A stretch of DNA of 64,000 nt, taken from Trujillonella humicola (GTDB lineage: Bacteria > Actinomycetota > Actinomycetes > Mycobacteriales > Geodermatophilaceae). This document shows, piece by piece, positions 1 through 8,082 of this stretch. The stretch lies in contig NZ_JBJNRJ010000014.1 of the NCBI RefSeq assembly GCF_046233715.1, positions 1 to 64,000 on the forward strand. Direction: 5' to 3'. A program made the translations under genes and the position numbers. The notes below the pieces were generated by a model, which saw nothing but the letters and a program-made list of their open reading frames with translations, did not search any database and was not told the DNA's origin. The stretch's first letter is position 1. Each line of letters starts with the position of its first letter.

Positions 1-18
1 GCCTGCACGGGCCCCCAC

Positions 19-37
19 GGGACCGGCGACCGGTCCC
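19..37. terminator. Possible hairpin terminator of an off-window gene
   Basis: A perfect 8-bp inverted repeat (GGGACCGG, loop CGA, CCGGTCCC). No T-run follows, which is usual in such GC-rich genomes. The rest of 1-225 shows no coding sequence that I can support; it is the leader of the chemotaxis receptor gene. Confidence 0.3.
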
Positions 38-225
38 GCGCCCTCGCCGTTCCCGAGCCCGGACGGCGGGATCAGGAATGGCGCCATGTCGACCCGGGGA
101 ATGCGGTGGCCGGCCTTTCTCCGGGAGCCGTCCGACACGCGCCGACATTCGGGCGACCGGTCGTCCGAAATGGCCCACTCTGTCCCTCGTATCCCATTCG
201 CACCACTGATCCAGGAACGGCGGAC

Positions 226-1857
226 ATGACAGAGCGCAGTGCGGACCGGCGGCGCCGGACCTTGGGTGTCCGTGGCTCGATCCTGGCCGTCGGGGCGACG
301 GGCATGGCGGCGGCCGTCGCCGTCGGCGGCCTCGCCCTCTCCGGCCTCGACGCGGCCGCCGGGGCGCGGGAGCACGTGGCCGACCTGAACGACGCCCTGG
401 GGCACGTCCAACGGATGGAGTACTTCAACGCCGACGTCAGCGGCTGGCAGGTGGCCTACGCCTGGGACGCGCGCCGTGTCGGGCCGGCGCAGGCCGTCGC
501 CCCGGACAGCGGCAACCGGGCCGGCTTCCTGGACGTGTCCGCGGACCTGCGCGAGGAACTCGCGGCCATGCCGACCGAGCACCTGGACGCCGGCGAGGCG
601 GCCGACTACGACCGCATCCGCGGGGAGTGGGACCGGTTCGCGGCCATCGACCAGCAGGTCGCGGCCCTCTACGCCCAGGGCGCGCCCGAGGCGGTCGACG
701 CGGCCGACGCGCTCATCCTCGGCGACGGCTACGACGTCTACTTCGGGATCATCGAGCTCACCCAGGGGCTGAAGGAGTCCCTGACCGAGCGTGTGGCGGC
801 AGCCTCGGCGGCGGCAGAGGCGCAGGAGAGCCGCACCCGCTGGACCATGCTCGTCGCCATCGCGCTGGGTGCCCTGCTCGCGCTGGGGCTGTCGCTCGTC
901 GTGGCTCGGCGCATCGTCCGGCCGCTGACGGCGGTGTCGGAGGTGGCCGGTGCCCTCGCCGCCGGCGACCTGACCCGCTCCACCGGGGTCAGCCGGGACG
1001 ACGAGGTCGGCCGCACGGCGGCCGCGCTCGACCAGGCGCTGGACTCCCTGCGCGGCGTGATGGCGACGGTGGTGGGTGCGGCGGATGCGGTGGCGGCGTC
1101 GTCGGAGGAGTTGTCGGCGTCCTCGGCGCAGATCTCGGCGTCGGCGGAGGAGACCTCGGCGCAGTCGGGGGTGGTGGCCGGTGCGGCCGATGAGGTGTCG
1201 CGCAGCGTGCAGACGGTGGCCGCGGGCGCGGAGCAGATGGGTGCCTCGATCCGGGAGATCGCGAGCAACGCCGCCGAGGCGTCCGAGGTCGCCGGGCGCG
1301 CCGTCGCTGCCGCGGAGACGACGACGGCGACGGTGGCGAAGCTGGGGGAGTCCTCGGCGGAGATCGGCAACGTGGTGAAGGTGATCACGTCGATCGCGGA
1401 GCAGACGAACCTGCTGGCGCTGAATGCCACGATCGAGGCGGCGCGGGCCGGTGAGGCGGGCAAGGGGTTCGCGGTGGTGGCCAACGAGGTGAAGGAGTTG
1501 GCGCAGGAGACGGCGAAGGCGACCGAGGACATCGCGCGGCGGGTGCAGGCGATCCAGGGCGACACGACGGCGGCGGTGGCCGCGATCGGGCAGATCAGCT
1601 CGATCGTGGCGCAGATCGCCGACCGGCAGACCACGATCGCCTCGGCGGTGGAGGAGCAGACGGCGACGACGAACGAGATGGCGCGGTCGGTGAGCGAGGC
1701 GGCGCAGGGGTCGGGTCAGATCGCCGACAACATCACCGGGGTGTCGACGGCGGCGGAGTCCACGACGCAGGCGCTGACCCAGACCCGGACCGCGGTCGAC
1801 GAGCTGTCCCGGATGGCCGCGGACCTGCGCACCACGGTGGGCCGCTTCAGCTACTGA
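226..1857 (+). CDS. Methyl-accepting chemotaxis protein
   Basis: A 543-residue transmembrane chemoreceptor that would signal to CheA/CheW. A first membrane helix (about residues 16-38) is followed by an extracytoplasmic helical sensor (about 40-200), a second membrane helix (about 203-226), a HAMP linker and a long coiled-coil signalling domain. The hairpin tip (EQTNLLALNATIEAARAGE and the following KGFAVVANEV) is the family hallmark. The start is the ATG at 226, nine bases after AGGAACGG; an upstream in-frame ATG at 106 would add a non-helical Pro/Arg-rich stretch. It ends in GRFSY and lacks a CheR-docking pentapeptide. Codon choice changes inside the gene: the first half prefers C-ending codons, the signalling domain from about 1060 prefers GCG, GTG and TCG. 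The chemotaxis operon lies about 18 kb downstream. The ligand is unknown. Confidence 0.95.
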   Translation: MTERSADRRRRTLGVRGSILAVGATGMAAAVAVGGLALSGLDAAAGAREHVADLNDALGHVQRMEYFNADVSGWQVAYAWDARRVGPAQAVAPDSGNRAGFLDVSADLREELAAMPTEHLDAGEAADYDRIRGEWDRFAAIDQQVAALYAQGAPEAVDAADALILGDGYDVYFGIIELTQGLKESLTERVAAASAAAEAQESRTRWTMLVAIALGALLALGLSLVVARRIVRPLTAVSEVAGALAAGDLTRSTGVSRDDEVGRTAAALDQALDSLRGVMATVVGAADAVAASSEELSASSAQISASAEETSAQSGVVAGAADEVSRSVQTVAAGAEQMGASIREIASNAAEASEVAGRAVAAAETTTATVAKLGESSAEIGNVVKVITSIAEQTNLLALNATIEAARAGEAGKGFAVVANEVKELAQETAKATEDIARRVQAIQGDTTAAVAAIGQISSIVAQIADRQTTIASAVEEQTATTNEMARSVSEAAQGSGQIADNITGVSTAAESTTQALTQTRTAVDELSRMAADLRTTVGRFSY

Positions 1858-1872
1858 GGAGGGTCCTCCCTC

Positions 1873-1933
1873 GGCGAGATCTGCACACTCGTCACCATCG
1901 GCCGCTGATGGCGTCCACTGTGCAGATCTCGCC
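1873..1933. repeat. Hairpin repeat element, copy 1 (convergent gene junction)
   Basis: A perfect 15-bp outer stem (GGCGAGATCTGCACA at 1873-1887 with its complement at 1919-1933) encloses an imperfect inner stem with CCATC/GATGG. It lies 15 bases after the receptor stop and 20 bases before the 3' end of the convergent aminotransferase gene, so it could act as a bidirectional terminator. An inverted, nearly identical copy is at 47044-47100, also between convergent genes. Confidence 0.8.
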
Positions 1934-1953
1934 GGGGGAGCCGGGGCCGGCCG

Positions 1954-3129
1954 TCAGCGGGCCAGGCGGGCGCCGAGACCGGCCAGCCGCTCGGCCGCCT
2001 CGCCGAGCACGTCGTCCTTCTTGCAGAACGCGAAGCGCACCAGCGACGGCGCGGCGTCCTGGTCGTCGTGGAAGACCCGCACGGGCACCGCGACCACCCC
2101 GGCCAGCTGCGGCAGGTCCCAGCACAGCGCCATCGAGTCGGTGTAGCCCAGCGGCGCGGCGTCGGCGGTCACGAAGTACGTGCCGTCTGGCCGGTTGACG
2201 GCGAAGCCGGCGGCCTCCAGGCCGGCCACGAGCAGGTCCCGCTTGCGCGTCAGGTCGGCCCGCAGGCCGTCGAAGTACTCGTCGGGCAGGGCCAGCGCCC
2301 GCGCCACCGCCGGCTGGAACGGGCCGCTGCCCACGAAGGTGAGGAACTGCTTGACCGCCCGCACGGCGGCCACCAGCTCGGTGGGCCCGTGCACCCAGCC
2401 GACCTTCCAGCCGGTCACCGAGAACGTCTTGCCCGCGGAGCTGATGGTCAGCGTCCGCTCGGCCATCCCCGGCAGCGACGCGATCGGCAGGTGCGCGACG
2501 CCGTAGGTCATGTGCTCGTAGACCTCGTCGGACACCACGACCGCGTCGTGCTCGGCGGCCAGCCGGGCGACCAGTTCCAGCTCGGCCCGGGTGAAGACCT
2601 TGCCGGTGGGGTTGTGCGGGCTGTTGAGCAGGACGACGCGGGTGCGCGGGGTGAACGCCGCCCGCAGCGCCGCCTCGTCGACCGCGAAGTCCGGCGAGCG
2701 CAGGACGACGGTGCGGCGCGTGGCACCGGCGAGGGCGATGGTCGCGGCGTAGCTGTCGAAGTACGGCTCGAAGGTGACCACCTCGTCGCCCGGCGTGGTG
2801 AGCGCCAGCACCGCGGCCGCGATCGCCTCGGTGGCCCCGACGGTCACCAGGACGTCGTCCGGGTCGACCCGCAGGCCGCGGAAGCGCGCCTGGTGGGCGG
2901 CCACGGCCTCGCGCAGCGCCGGCACCCCGGGCCCGGGCGGGTACTGGTTCGCGCCGCCGCGGATGGCCGCGACGGCGTCCTCCAGCAGCGAGGCCGGCCC
3001 GTCGGTGTCCGGGAACCCCTGCCCCAGGTTGACCGCCCCGGTGCGCACCGCCAGCGCCGACATCTCGGCGAACACCGTGGTGGCGAAGGGCTGCATGCGC
3101 TCGGTCAGCGCGGCGCGCGGCAGGGTCAC
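1954..3129 (-). CDS. PLP-dependent class I aminotransferase (DapC/YbdL-like)
   Basis: A 391-residue fold-type I aminotransferase. Visible hallmarks: NLGQGFPD near the N terminus, NQYPPGPG, the NSPHNPTGKVF motif, SDEVYEHM and the PLP-lysine motif SSAGKTFSVTGWK. The sequence resembles, from memory, mycobacterial proteins annotated as N-succinyldiaminopimelate aminotransferase DapC, and the wider family includes methionine/2-keto-4-methylthiobutyrate aminotransferases. Its position, divergent from the SAM-IV riboswitch and the methionine salvage operon, suggests it may transaminate ketomethylthiobutyrate to methionine, the last salvage step; that is inference. The GTG at 3129 is chosen because GGGAGA lies about eight bases upstream; extending further would run into the riboswitch promoter. 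The 3' end faces the receptor gene across a hairpin repeat. Confidence 0.9.
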   Translation of the reverse strand: MTLPRAALTERMQPFATTVFAEMSALAVRTGAVNLGQGFPDTDGPASLLEDAVAAIRGGANQYPPGPGVPALREAVAAHQARFRGLRVDPDDVLVTVGATEAIAAAVLALTTPGDEVVTFEPYFDSYAATIALAGATRRTVVLRSPDFAVDEAALRAAFTPRTRVVLLNSPHNPTGKVFTRAELELVARLAAEHDAVVVSDEVYEHMTYGVAHLPIASLPGMAERTLTISSAGKTFSVTGWKVGWVHGPTELVAAVRAVKQFLTFVGSGPFQPAVARALALPDEYFDGLRADLTRKRDLLVAGLEAAGFAVNRPDGTYFVTADAAPLGYTDSMALCWDLPQLAGVVAVPVRVFHDDQDAAPSLVRFAFCKKDDVLGEAAERLAGLGARLAR

Positions 3130-3164
3130 GGCGGCCAGTCTCCCAGGCCCGCCCGGCGGTGACC

Positions 3165-3170
3165 TAGACT
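3165..3170 (+). promoter_or_regulatory. Predicted -10 element of the riboswitch transcript
   Basis: TAGACT lies seven bases before the first paired base of the riboswitch (3178), the spacing expected for a -10 hexamer. No convincing -35 is visible. Confidence 0.5.
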
Positions 3171-3176
3171 CCCTGG

Positions 3177-3265
3177 CGGTCCTGAGCGCCAGCGTCAAGC
3201 CCCGGCTCGCTGGCCGGCAACCCTCTCCGTCGCGGGGTGCTCCGGGTGACGACCAGACCTGGACA
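3177..3265 (+). ncRNA. SAM-IV riboswitch
   Basis: The sequence follows the actinobacterial SAM-IV pattern: a P1 arm GGTC (3178-3181) pairing with GACC (3251-3254), the GAGCGCCAGCG arm, AAGCCCCGGCT, GCTGGCCGGCAACCCTC carrying the conserved core of the SAM-binding pocket, and GGGGTGCTCCGGGTGACGACC closing it. SAM-IV RNAs are known from Actinobacteria, where they control sulfur metabolism genes. Here the RNA leads into the transporter/methionine salvage operon starting at 3389. About 120 nt separate aptamer and start codon, room for an expression platform; I cannot tell whether it acts on transcription or translation. Confidence 0.85.
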
Positions 3266-3388
3266 CCGTGTCCCGGTAAGGACGAGGAGGTCGCCGGTGG
3301 TCCCGAGGCCGCTCGCCTCCGCACCGGACCGGCACGGTGTCGCGCCGACCGACCGCGCACGCCGGTGCGCCCGCTCCCAGGGAGAACC

Positions 3389-4444
3389 ATGACCCTCGTC
3401 CACAGCCGCCGCAGGGGCCGGCTGCCCGCCGTCGCCCTCGTGGCCCTCGCCGGCCTCACCGCGTGCGCCGACAGCGACTCCGGTGGTGGGGGTGGCGGGG
3501 ACGGCGGGGACTCCGCCGGCTCCGTCATCGTGATCACGCCGAACCCGGTCGGGGGCAACAACTTCCTCGAGCTCGCCATCGAGGGCGCCGAGCGCGTCGC
3601 CGAGGAGGAGGGGCTCGACCTCCGGGTCTTCGAGAGCAACGACCCGACGTCGATCCAGCAGAACGTCGAGGCCGCCGTCCGCGAGCAGCCCGACATCATC
3701 GTCGGCCTCACCTTCTCGCTGGAGGACGCCTTCGCGACGGTGCCCGCGGACAACCCCGACCAGCAGTTCCTGCTGGTCGACGGCTGCCCGGACCCGCAGC
3801 CGGAGAACGTCACCTGCGCCGCCTTCCGCGAGCACGAGGCCGCCTACCTCGCCGGCGTCGAGGCCGGGCTGCTCACCGAGACCGACCGGATCGGCGTCGT
3901 CGCGGCGCTGGACACGCCGTTCATCCGCCGCTGGGTCGACCCGTTCCTCGCCGGCGCGCAGAGCGTCAACCCGCAGGTGACCTCCACCCCGCTGTTCGTC
4001 GGCGGCGACAACCCCTTCGGTGACCCCGCCCGCGGCGGCGCCCAGGCCCAGGTCCTCGCCGACGGCGGGGCCGACCAGGTGCTGCTGGCCGCCTCGGGCA
4101 GCAACGTCGGGGCCTTCGAGGTCGCCGCGGCCGGCGGCTTCCAGGCCTACGGCGTCGACGTCAACGAGTGCGGCTCGGCCCCGGGCCAGGTCGTGGACAA
4201 CGTGCTGAAGAACGTCGACGTCGCGCTCGCCGAGTCGGTGCGCAACATCCTCGAGGACGAGACCGGCGGCTACCAGATCTACGGCCTGGCCGAGGACGGC
4301 GTGGGCCTGACCGCCTTCTCCGACGACCTCGCCGGGTCCGGCTGCCTCATCGCCGACCGGCCGGAGATCGTCGAGCAGCTGCAGGACGTCCGGCAGCAGA
4401 TCATCGACGGCACGATCACCGTGGACGACCCGGCCGCTGGATGA
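3389..4444 (+). CDS. BMP-family ABC transporter substrate-binding lipoprotein
   Basis: A 351-residue exported lipoprotein: a signal peptide ends in the lipobox LTAC, then a Gly-rich spacer, then a BMP/Med-type periplasmic-binding fold (VIVITPNPVGGNNFLELAIEGA, EAAYLAGVEAGLL). This family (PnrA, BmpA) binds purine nucleosides. As first gene behind the SAM-IV riboswitch and before a nucleoside hydrolase and methylthioribose kinase, it may bind methylthioadenosine or a related nucleoside; the ligand is inferred from context only. Start ATG at 3389 follows AGGGAGAACC. Its TGA overlaps the ATG of the ATPase gene (ATGA at 4441-4444). Confidence 0.93.
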   Translation: MTLVHSRRRGRLPAVALVALAGLTACADSDSGGGGGGDGGDSAGSVIVITPNPVGGNNFLELAIEGAERVAEEEGLDLRVFESNDPTSIQQNVEAAVREQPDIIVGLTFSLEDAFATVPADNPDQQFLLVDGCPDPQPENVTCAAFREHEAAYLAGVEAGLLTETDRIGVVAALDTPFIRRWVDPFLAGAQSVNPQVTSTPLFVGGDNPFGDPARGGAQAQVLADGGADQVLLAASGSNVGAFEVAAAGGFQAYGVDVNECGSAPGQVVDNVLKNVDVALAESVRNILEDETGGYQIYGLAEDGVGLTAFSDDLAGSGCLIADRPEIVEQLQDVRQQIIDGTITVDDPAAG

Positions 4445-6054
4445 CCGGCACGACCGACCCGGGCACGACCGACCCGGGTGCGCACGACGGCTCGGCCGCG
4501 GGGGCTCCCCCCGCGGCCGAGCTGCGCGGCATCACCAAGCGGTTCGGCCCGGTCGTCGCCGTCGACGGCGTGGACCTCGTCCTCGAGCGCGGCACGGTGC
4601 ACGCCGTGGTGGGCGAGAACGGGGCCGGCAAGTCCACCCTGATGTCGGTGCTCTACGGCCTGCACCGGCCCGACGCCGGGCAGGTGCTGCGCGACGGCCG
4701 CGAGGTGCGGCTGTCCTCGCCGCTGGACGCCATCGCCGCGGGGCTGGGCATGGTGCACCAGCACTTCCGGCTGTTCGGCTCGCTCAGCGTGGCCGAGAAC
4801 GTCGTCTACCGCGCCGAGCCCCGGCGCTTCGGCGTCCTGGACCGGCGGGCCGCCGAGCGCCGGGTGGCGGAGCTGTCGGCCCGCATCGGCCTGGACGTCG
4901 ACCCCGCCGCCCGCGTCGACACCCTCCCGCTCGGCGTCCGCCAGCGGGTGGAGATCCTCAAGGCGCTGCACCGGCAGGCCGAGGTGCTCATCCTCGACGA
5001 GCCGACCGCCGTGCTCACCCCCGGCGAGGTGGACTCGCTGTTCGCCGTGGTCCGGCGGATGGCCGCGCAGGGGACGACGGTCGCCCTGGTCACCCACAAG
5101 GTCCGCGAGGTGCTCGAGGCCACCGACCGGGTCACCGTGCTGCGCGACGGAGCCGTGACCGCGCGGCTGACCACCGCGCGGACCACCGCCGGGGAGATCG
5201 TCGAGGCGATGATCGGCCGCGGCCTGGTGCCGGCGGTCAATCCGCGCGGGGCGGTGACCGGCGACCCGGTGCTCGAGGTGACCGGCCTGCGGATGCCGGC
5301 CGCGCCCGGCGCCAGCCGCGTGCAGGACGTCTCGCTGCAGGTGCGCTCCGGGGAGGTCGTCGGCATCGCCGGCGTCTCCGGCAACGGCCAGCGCGAGCTC
5401 GTGGAGTCCGTGGTCGGCCTGCGCACCCCGCAGGCCGGCACGGTGCGGCTGCGCGGCCGCGACCTGGCCGGCACGGGCGTGCGGGAGCGGCGCCGGCTGG
5501 GCATCGCCTACGTGCCCGAGGACCGCCCCGGCGTCGGTACCGCCGCGGCGCTGTCGGTGGCCGACAACCTGGCCCTGGGCCACCACCGCAGCGCCCCGAT
5601 CGGCCGCCGCGGCCGGCTCTCCCCCCGGGCGCTGCGCAGCCAGGCCGCCGACCTGGTCGCCCGGCTGGGCGTCAAGACCGCCGGCACCGCCGTGCCGCTG
5701 AGCTCGCTGTCGGGCGGCAACGCCCAGAAGGTGGTGCTCGCCCGCGAGCTGCACCACGAGGCGCCGCTGCTCGTGGTGGAGCAGCCGACCCAGGGGGTGG
5801 ACGTCGGCGCGGGGGAGGAGATCCACCGGCTGCTGCTGGACTACCGCGCCCGGGGCGGTGCGGTGCTGCTGGTCTCCTACGAGATCAGCGAGCTGCGCGC
5901 GCTGGCCGACCGGGTCCTGGTGATGCTGGACGGCGCGGTGACGGCGGAGCTCGACGCCGCGGAGGCCACCGAGGAGGCGCTCGGCGCGGCGATGGTGCAC
6001 AGCAGGGCGGGGGCGGCGGCCGGCGCGACGGCCGCCGGGGGAGGGACGACGTGA
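4441..6054 (+). CDS. ABC transporter ATP-binding protein (nucleoside/ribose type, two ATPase domains)
   Basis: A 537-residue protein with two fused ATPase domains, as in YufO/RbsA-type importers. Domain 1 (about residues 25-260) has Walker A GENGAGKST, a Q-loop in GMVHQHF and Walker B VLILDEP. Domain 2 (about 275-510) has a degenerate P-loop region (GVSGNGQRE), signature LSGGNAQKVVLARE and VVEQPTQGVDVG. Gly-rich and Thr/Asp-rich tails are unstructured. It overlaps both neighbours by four bases, so it is translated in one operon with the BMP lipoprotein and the two permeases; it energises import of the same ligand. Confidence 0.93.
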   Translation: MTGTTDPGTTDPGAHDGSAAGAPPAAELRGITKRFGPVVAVDGVDLVLERGTVHAVVGENGAGKSTLMSVLYGLHRPDAGQVLRDGREVRLSSPLDAIAAGLGMVHQHFRLFGSLSVAENVVYRAEPRRFGVLDRRAAERRVAELSARIGLDVDPAARVDTLPLGVRQRVEILKALHRQAEVLILDEPTAVLTPGEVDSLFAVVRRMAAQGTTVALVTHKVREVLEATDRVTVLRDGAVTARLTTARTTAGEIVEAMIGRGLVPAVNPRGAVTGDPVLEVTGLRMPAAPGASRVQDVSLQVRSGEVVGIAGVSGNGQRELVESVVGLRTPQAGTVRLRGRDLAGTGVRERRRLGIAYVPEDRPGVGTAAALSVADNLALGHHRSAPIGRRGRLSPRALRSQAADLVARLGVKTAGTAVPLSSLSGGNAQKVVLARELHHEAPLLVVEQPTQGVDVGAGEEIHRLLLDYRARGGAVLLVSYEISELRALADRVLVMLDGAVTAELDAAEATEEALGAAMVHSRAGAAAGATAAGGGTT

Positions 6055-7121
6055 CCGCGCTGGCGCAGCGGCTGCGGCTGCAGGCCCCGGCCGCCCTGGT
6101 CCCGCTCGGGGCCGTCGGGGTGGCCCTGCTGGTCGGCGCGGTGGTCATGCTCGCGGCCGGGGTCGACCCGCTGCGCGGGTACGACGCGATGGTCCGCGGC
6201 GCCCTGAGCGTCAGCAACATCGACTTCGCCGTCGCCGGGTTCACCGCCATCCTCGCGATGTCGCTGGCCTTCGCGATCCCGGCGCGGATGGGCGAGTACA
6301 ACCTCGGCGGCGACGGGCAGCTGGTGGCCGGCGGGATCGCGGCGGCCGCCGTCGCCCTGTTCGTGCCCGGGCCGGCCGCGCTGCTGCTGCCGCTGTGCGT
6401 GGTCGCCGGGATGCTGGCCGGCGGGGCGCTGGCCTCGGTGTCCGCGCCGCTGTCGACCCGCGCCGGCGTGCCGGTCATCATCTCGACGTTGCTGCTCAGC
6501 ACGCCGATGGTGGCCCTGACCTCCTACCTGGTCCGCTACCCGATGGCCCAGCAGGGGTCGCCGGTGCCGCAGACCGAGCGGCTGCCCGACGCGGCGCACC
6601 TGCCGGCCTTCCCCGGCATGACCTACACCAACGCCGGGCTGGTGCTCGTGGTCGCCGTCCTCCTGGTGGCCGTGTACGTCGACGCCCGCACCCCGGCCGG
6701 CTACGAGATCCGGGTGGCCGGCGCCAACCGCGGGTTCGCGGCCTACGGGGGGCTCTCGGTGCCGCGGCTGACCCTGGGCGCGCTGGGGTCGGCCGGCGCG
6801 GTGGCCGGCCTGGCCGGCGCGGTGATCGTGATGAGCCAGCCGTACCGCTTCATCGACGGAGCGCTGACCGCTCCCGGCTACACCTTCGCCGGCGTGGCCG
6901 CCGCGCTGCTGGCCGGGGGCCGGCCGGCGCTGCTGCCACTCACGGCGGCGCTGTTCACGATCCTGTCCGTGGGTGCGGCGGGCATGGAGCGCGACGTCGA
7001 CGTGCCGCGCCAGCTCGGCCAGGTCCTGCAGGCCGTCGTCATCCTCGTGCTGGCGCTGCGGGTGCTGGCCGGGCGCTGGCTGGCCGCCCGCGCCCGCCGC
7101 GCGGCCGGGGGGAGGGCCTGA
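6051..7121 (+). CDS. ABC transporter permease (YufP/BPD_transp_2 type)
   Basis: A 356-residue membrane protein with about nine hydrophobic segments and the family stretch IPARMGEYNLGGDGQLV (residues 81-97), typical of permease 1 of BMP-dependent nucleoside importers. GTG start at 6051 overlaps the ATPase stop (GTGA). It pairs with the next permease to form the heterodimeric pore. The loop around residues 160-190 (PVPQTERLPDAAHLP) is the usual extracytoplasmic insertion of this class. Confidence 0.92.
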   Translation: MTALAQRLRLQAPAALVPLGAVGVALLVGAVVMLAAGVDPLRGYDAMVRGALSVSNIDFAVAGFTAILAMSLAFAIPARMGEYNLGGDGQLVAGGIAAAAVALFVPGPAALLLPLCVVAGMLAGGALASVSAPLSTRAGVPVIISTLLLSTPMVALTSYLVRYPMAQQGSPVPQTERLPDAAHLPAFPGMTYTNAGLVLVVAVLLVAVYVDARTPAGYEIRVAGANRGFAAYGGLSVPRLTLGALGSAGAVAGLAGAVIVMSQPYRFIDGALTAPGYTFAGVAAALLAGGRPALLPLTAALFTILSVGAAGMERDVDVPRQLGQVLQAVVILVLALRVLAGRWLAARARRAAGGRA

Positions 7122-7122
7122 C

Positions 7123-8082
7123 GTGGACGTGTTCACCCTGGCGTTCGTCGCCGCCGTCCTGACCTCGACGGCGCCGGTGCTCTACGCCGCGCTCGGCGGG
7201 GCGCTGTGCGGCCGGGCCGGCGTCTTCAACATCGCGCTCGAGGGGCAGCTGCTGTGGGGCGCCTTCACCGCGGTCGCGGTGAGCTGGTGGAGCGGCAGCG
7301 CCTGGCTCGGCGTGCTCGCCGCCGTCGTCTCCAGCGCGGTGTTCAGCCTGGTGCTCGCCCTGGGCGCCGTCAGCTGGCGGGCCGACCCGATCATCGTCGC
7401 CGTCGGCATGAACCTGCTGGCGCTGGGTGCCACCGGCTTCGTCATGCGCGAGGCGCTGGGTGCCACCGGCACCTTCGCGCCGCAGGGCCTGCAGGGGCTG
7501 CCCGACCTCGACGTCCTGGACGGCGTGCCGGTGCTCGGCGACGTGTTCGGCCGGGCCACCGTCCTCGTGCCGCTGGCGGTCGTGCTCGCGGTCGCCCTGT
7601 CGCTGTGGCTGTCGCGGACGTCGGTGGGCCTGCGGTTGCGCGGGGTGGGGGAGCACCCGGAGGCGGCCACCAGCCTCGGCGTCCCCGTGACCCGGTACCA
7701 GGCGGCCACCGTGGTGGTCGCCGGCGCGCTGTGCGGGCTCGGCGGGGCGCAGTTGTCCCTGGGCACGGTCACCGCCTTCACCGAGAACATGACCGCCGGC
7801 CGCGGCTGGGTCGCCGTCGCCGCGGTGATGCTCGCGGTCAACCGGCCGCTGTGGGTGCTCGGCGCCTGCCTGCTGTTCGGCGCCGCCGAGGCCTGGGGCT
7901 TCCGGCTGCAGGGCCTGGGCCTGCCCCAGCAGCTCACCGACGCCGCCCCGTACCTGGTCACCCTCGTGGTGCTCGTGCTCTCCCGGGTCCGGGTGCGCCG
8001 CCGGCTGCGCGCCGCCGACCCCCTCGCCGCGGAGAGCGCCGCCCACCCCGAGGCCGTCGTCCACCCCGAGGAGACCCGATGA
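7123..8082 (+). CDS. ABC transporter permease (YufQ/BPD_transp_2 type)
   Basis: A 319-residue second permease, starting at GTG 7123 directly after the previous stop and preceded by GGGGGGAGGG. The motif RAGVFNIALEGQLLWGA near residue 35 is the standard signature of permease 2 in these importers, and there are about eight membrane segments. Earlier in-frame starts would lie inside the preceding gene. The last codon overlaps the ATG of the nucleoside hydrolase gene (ATGA at 8079), which ties import and hydrolysis together. Confidence 0.92.
   Translation: MDVFTLAFVAAVLTSTAPVLYAALGGALCGRAGVFNIALEGQLLWGAFTAVAVSWWSGSAWLGVLAAVVSSAVFSLVLALGAVSWRADPIIVAVGMNLLALGATGFVMREALGATGTFAPQGLQGLPDLDVLDGVPVLGDVFGRATVLVPLAVVLAVALSLWLSRTSVGLRLRGVGEHPEAATSLGVPVTRYQAATVVVAGALCGLGGAQLSLGTVTAFTENMTAGRGWVAVAAVMLAVNRPLWVLGACLLFGAAEAWGFRLQGLGLPQQLTDAAPYLVTLVVLVLSRVRVRRRLRAADPLAAESAAHPEAVVHPEETR

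Noticed and set aside
4279..6000. 573-codon minus-strand frame opposite the BMP-operon ATPase
   Set aside because: Shadow of the ATPase; composition typical of antisense frames in high-GC DNA.
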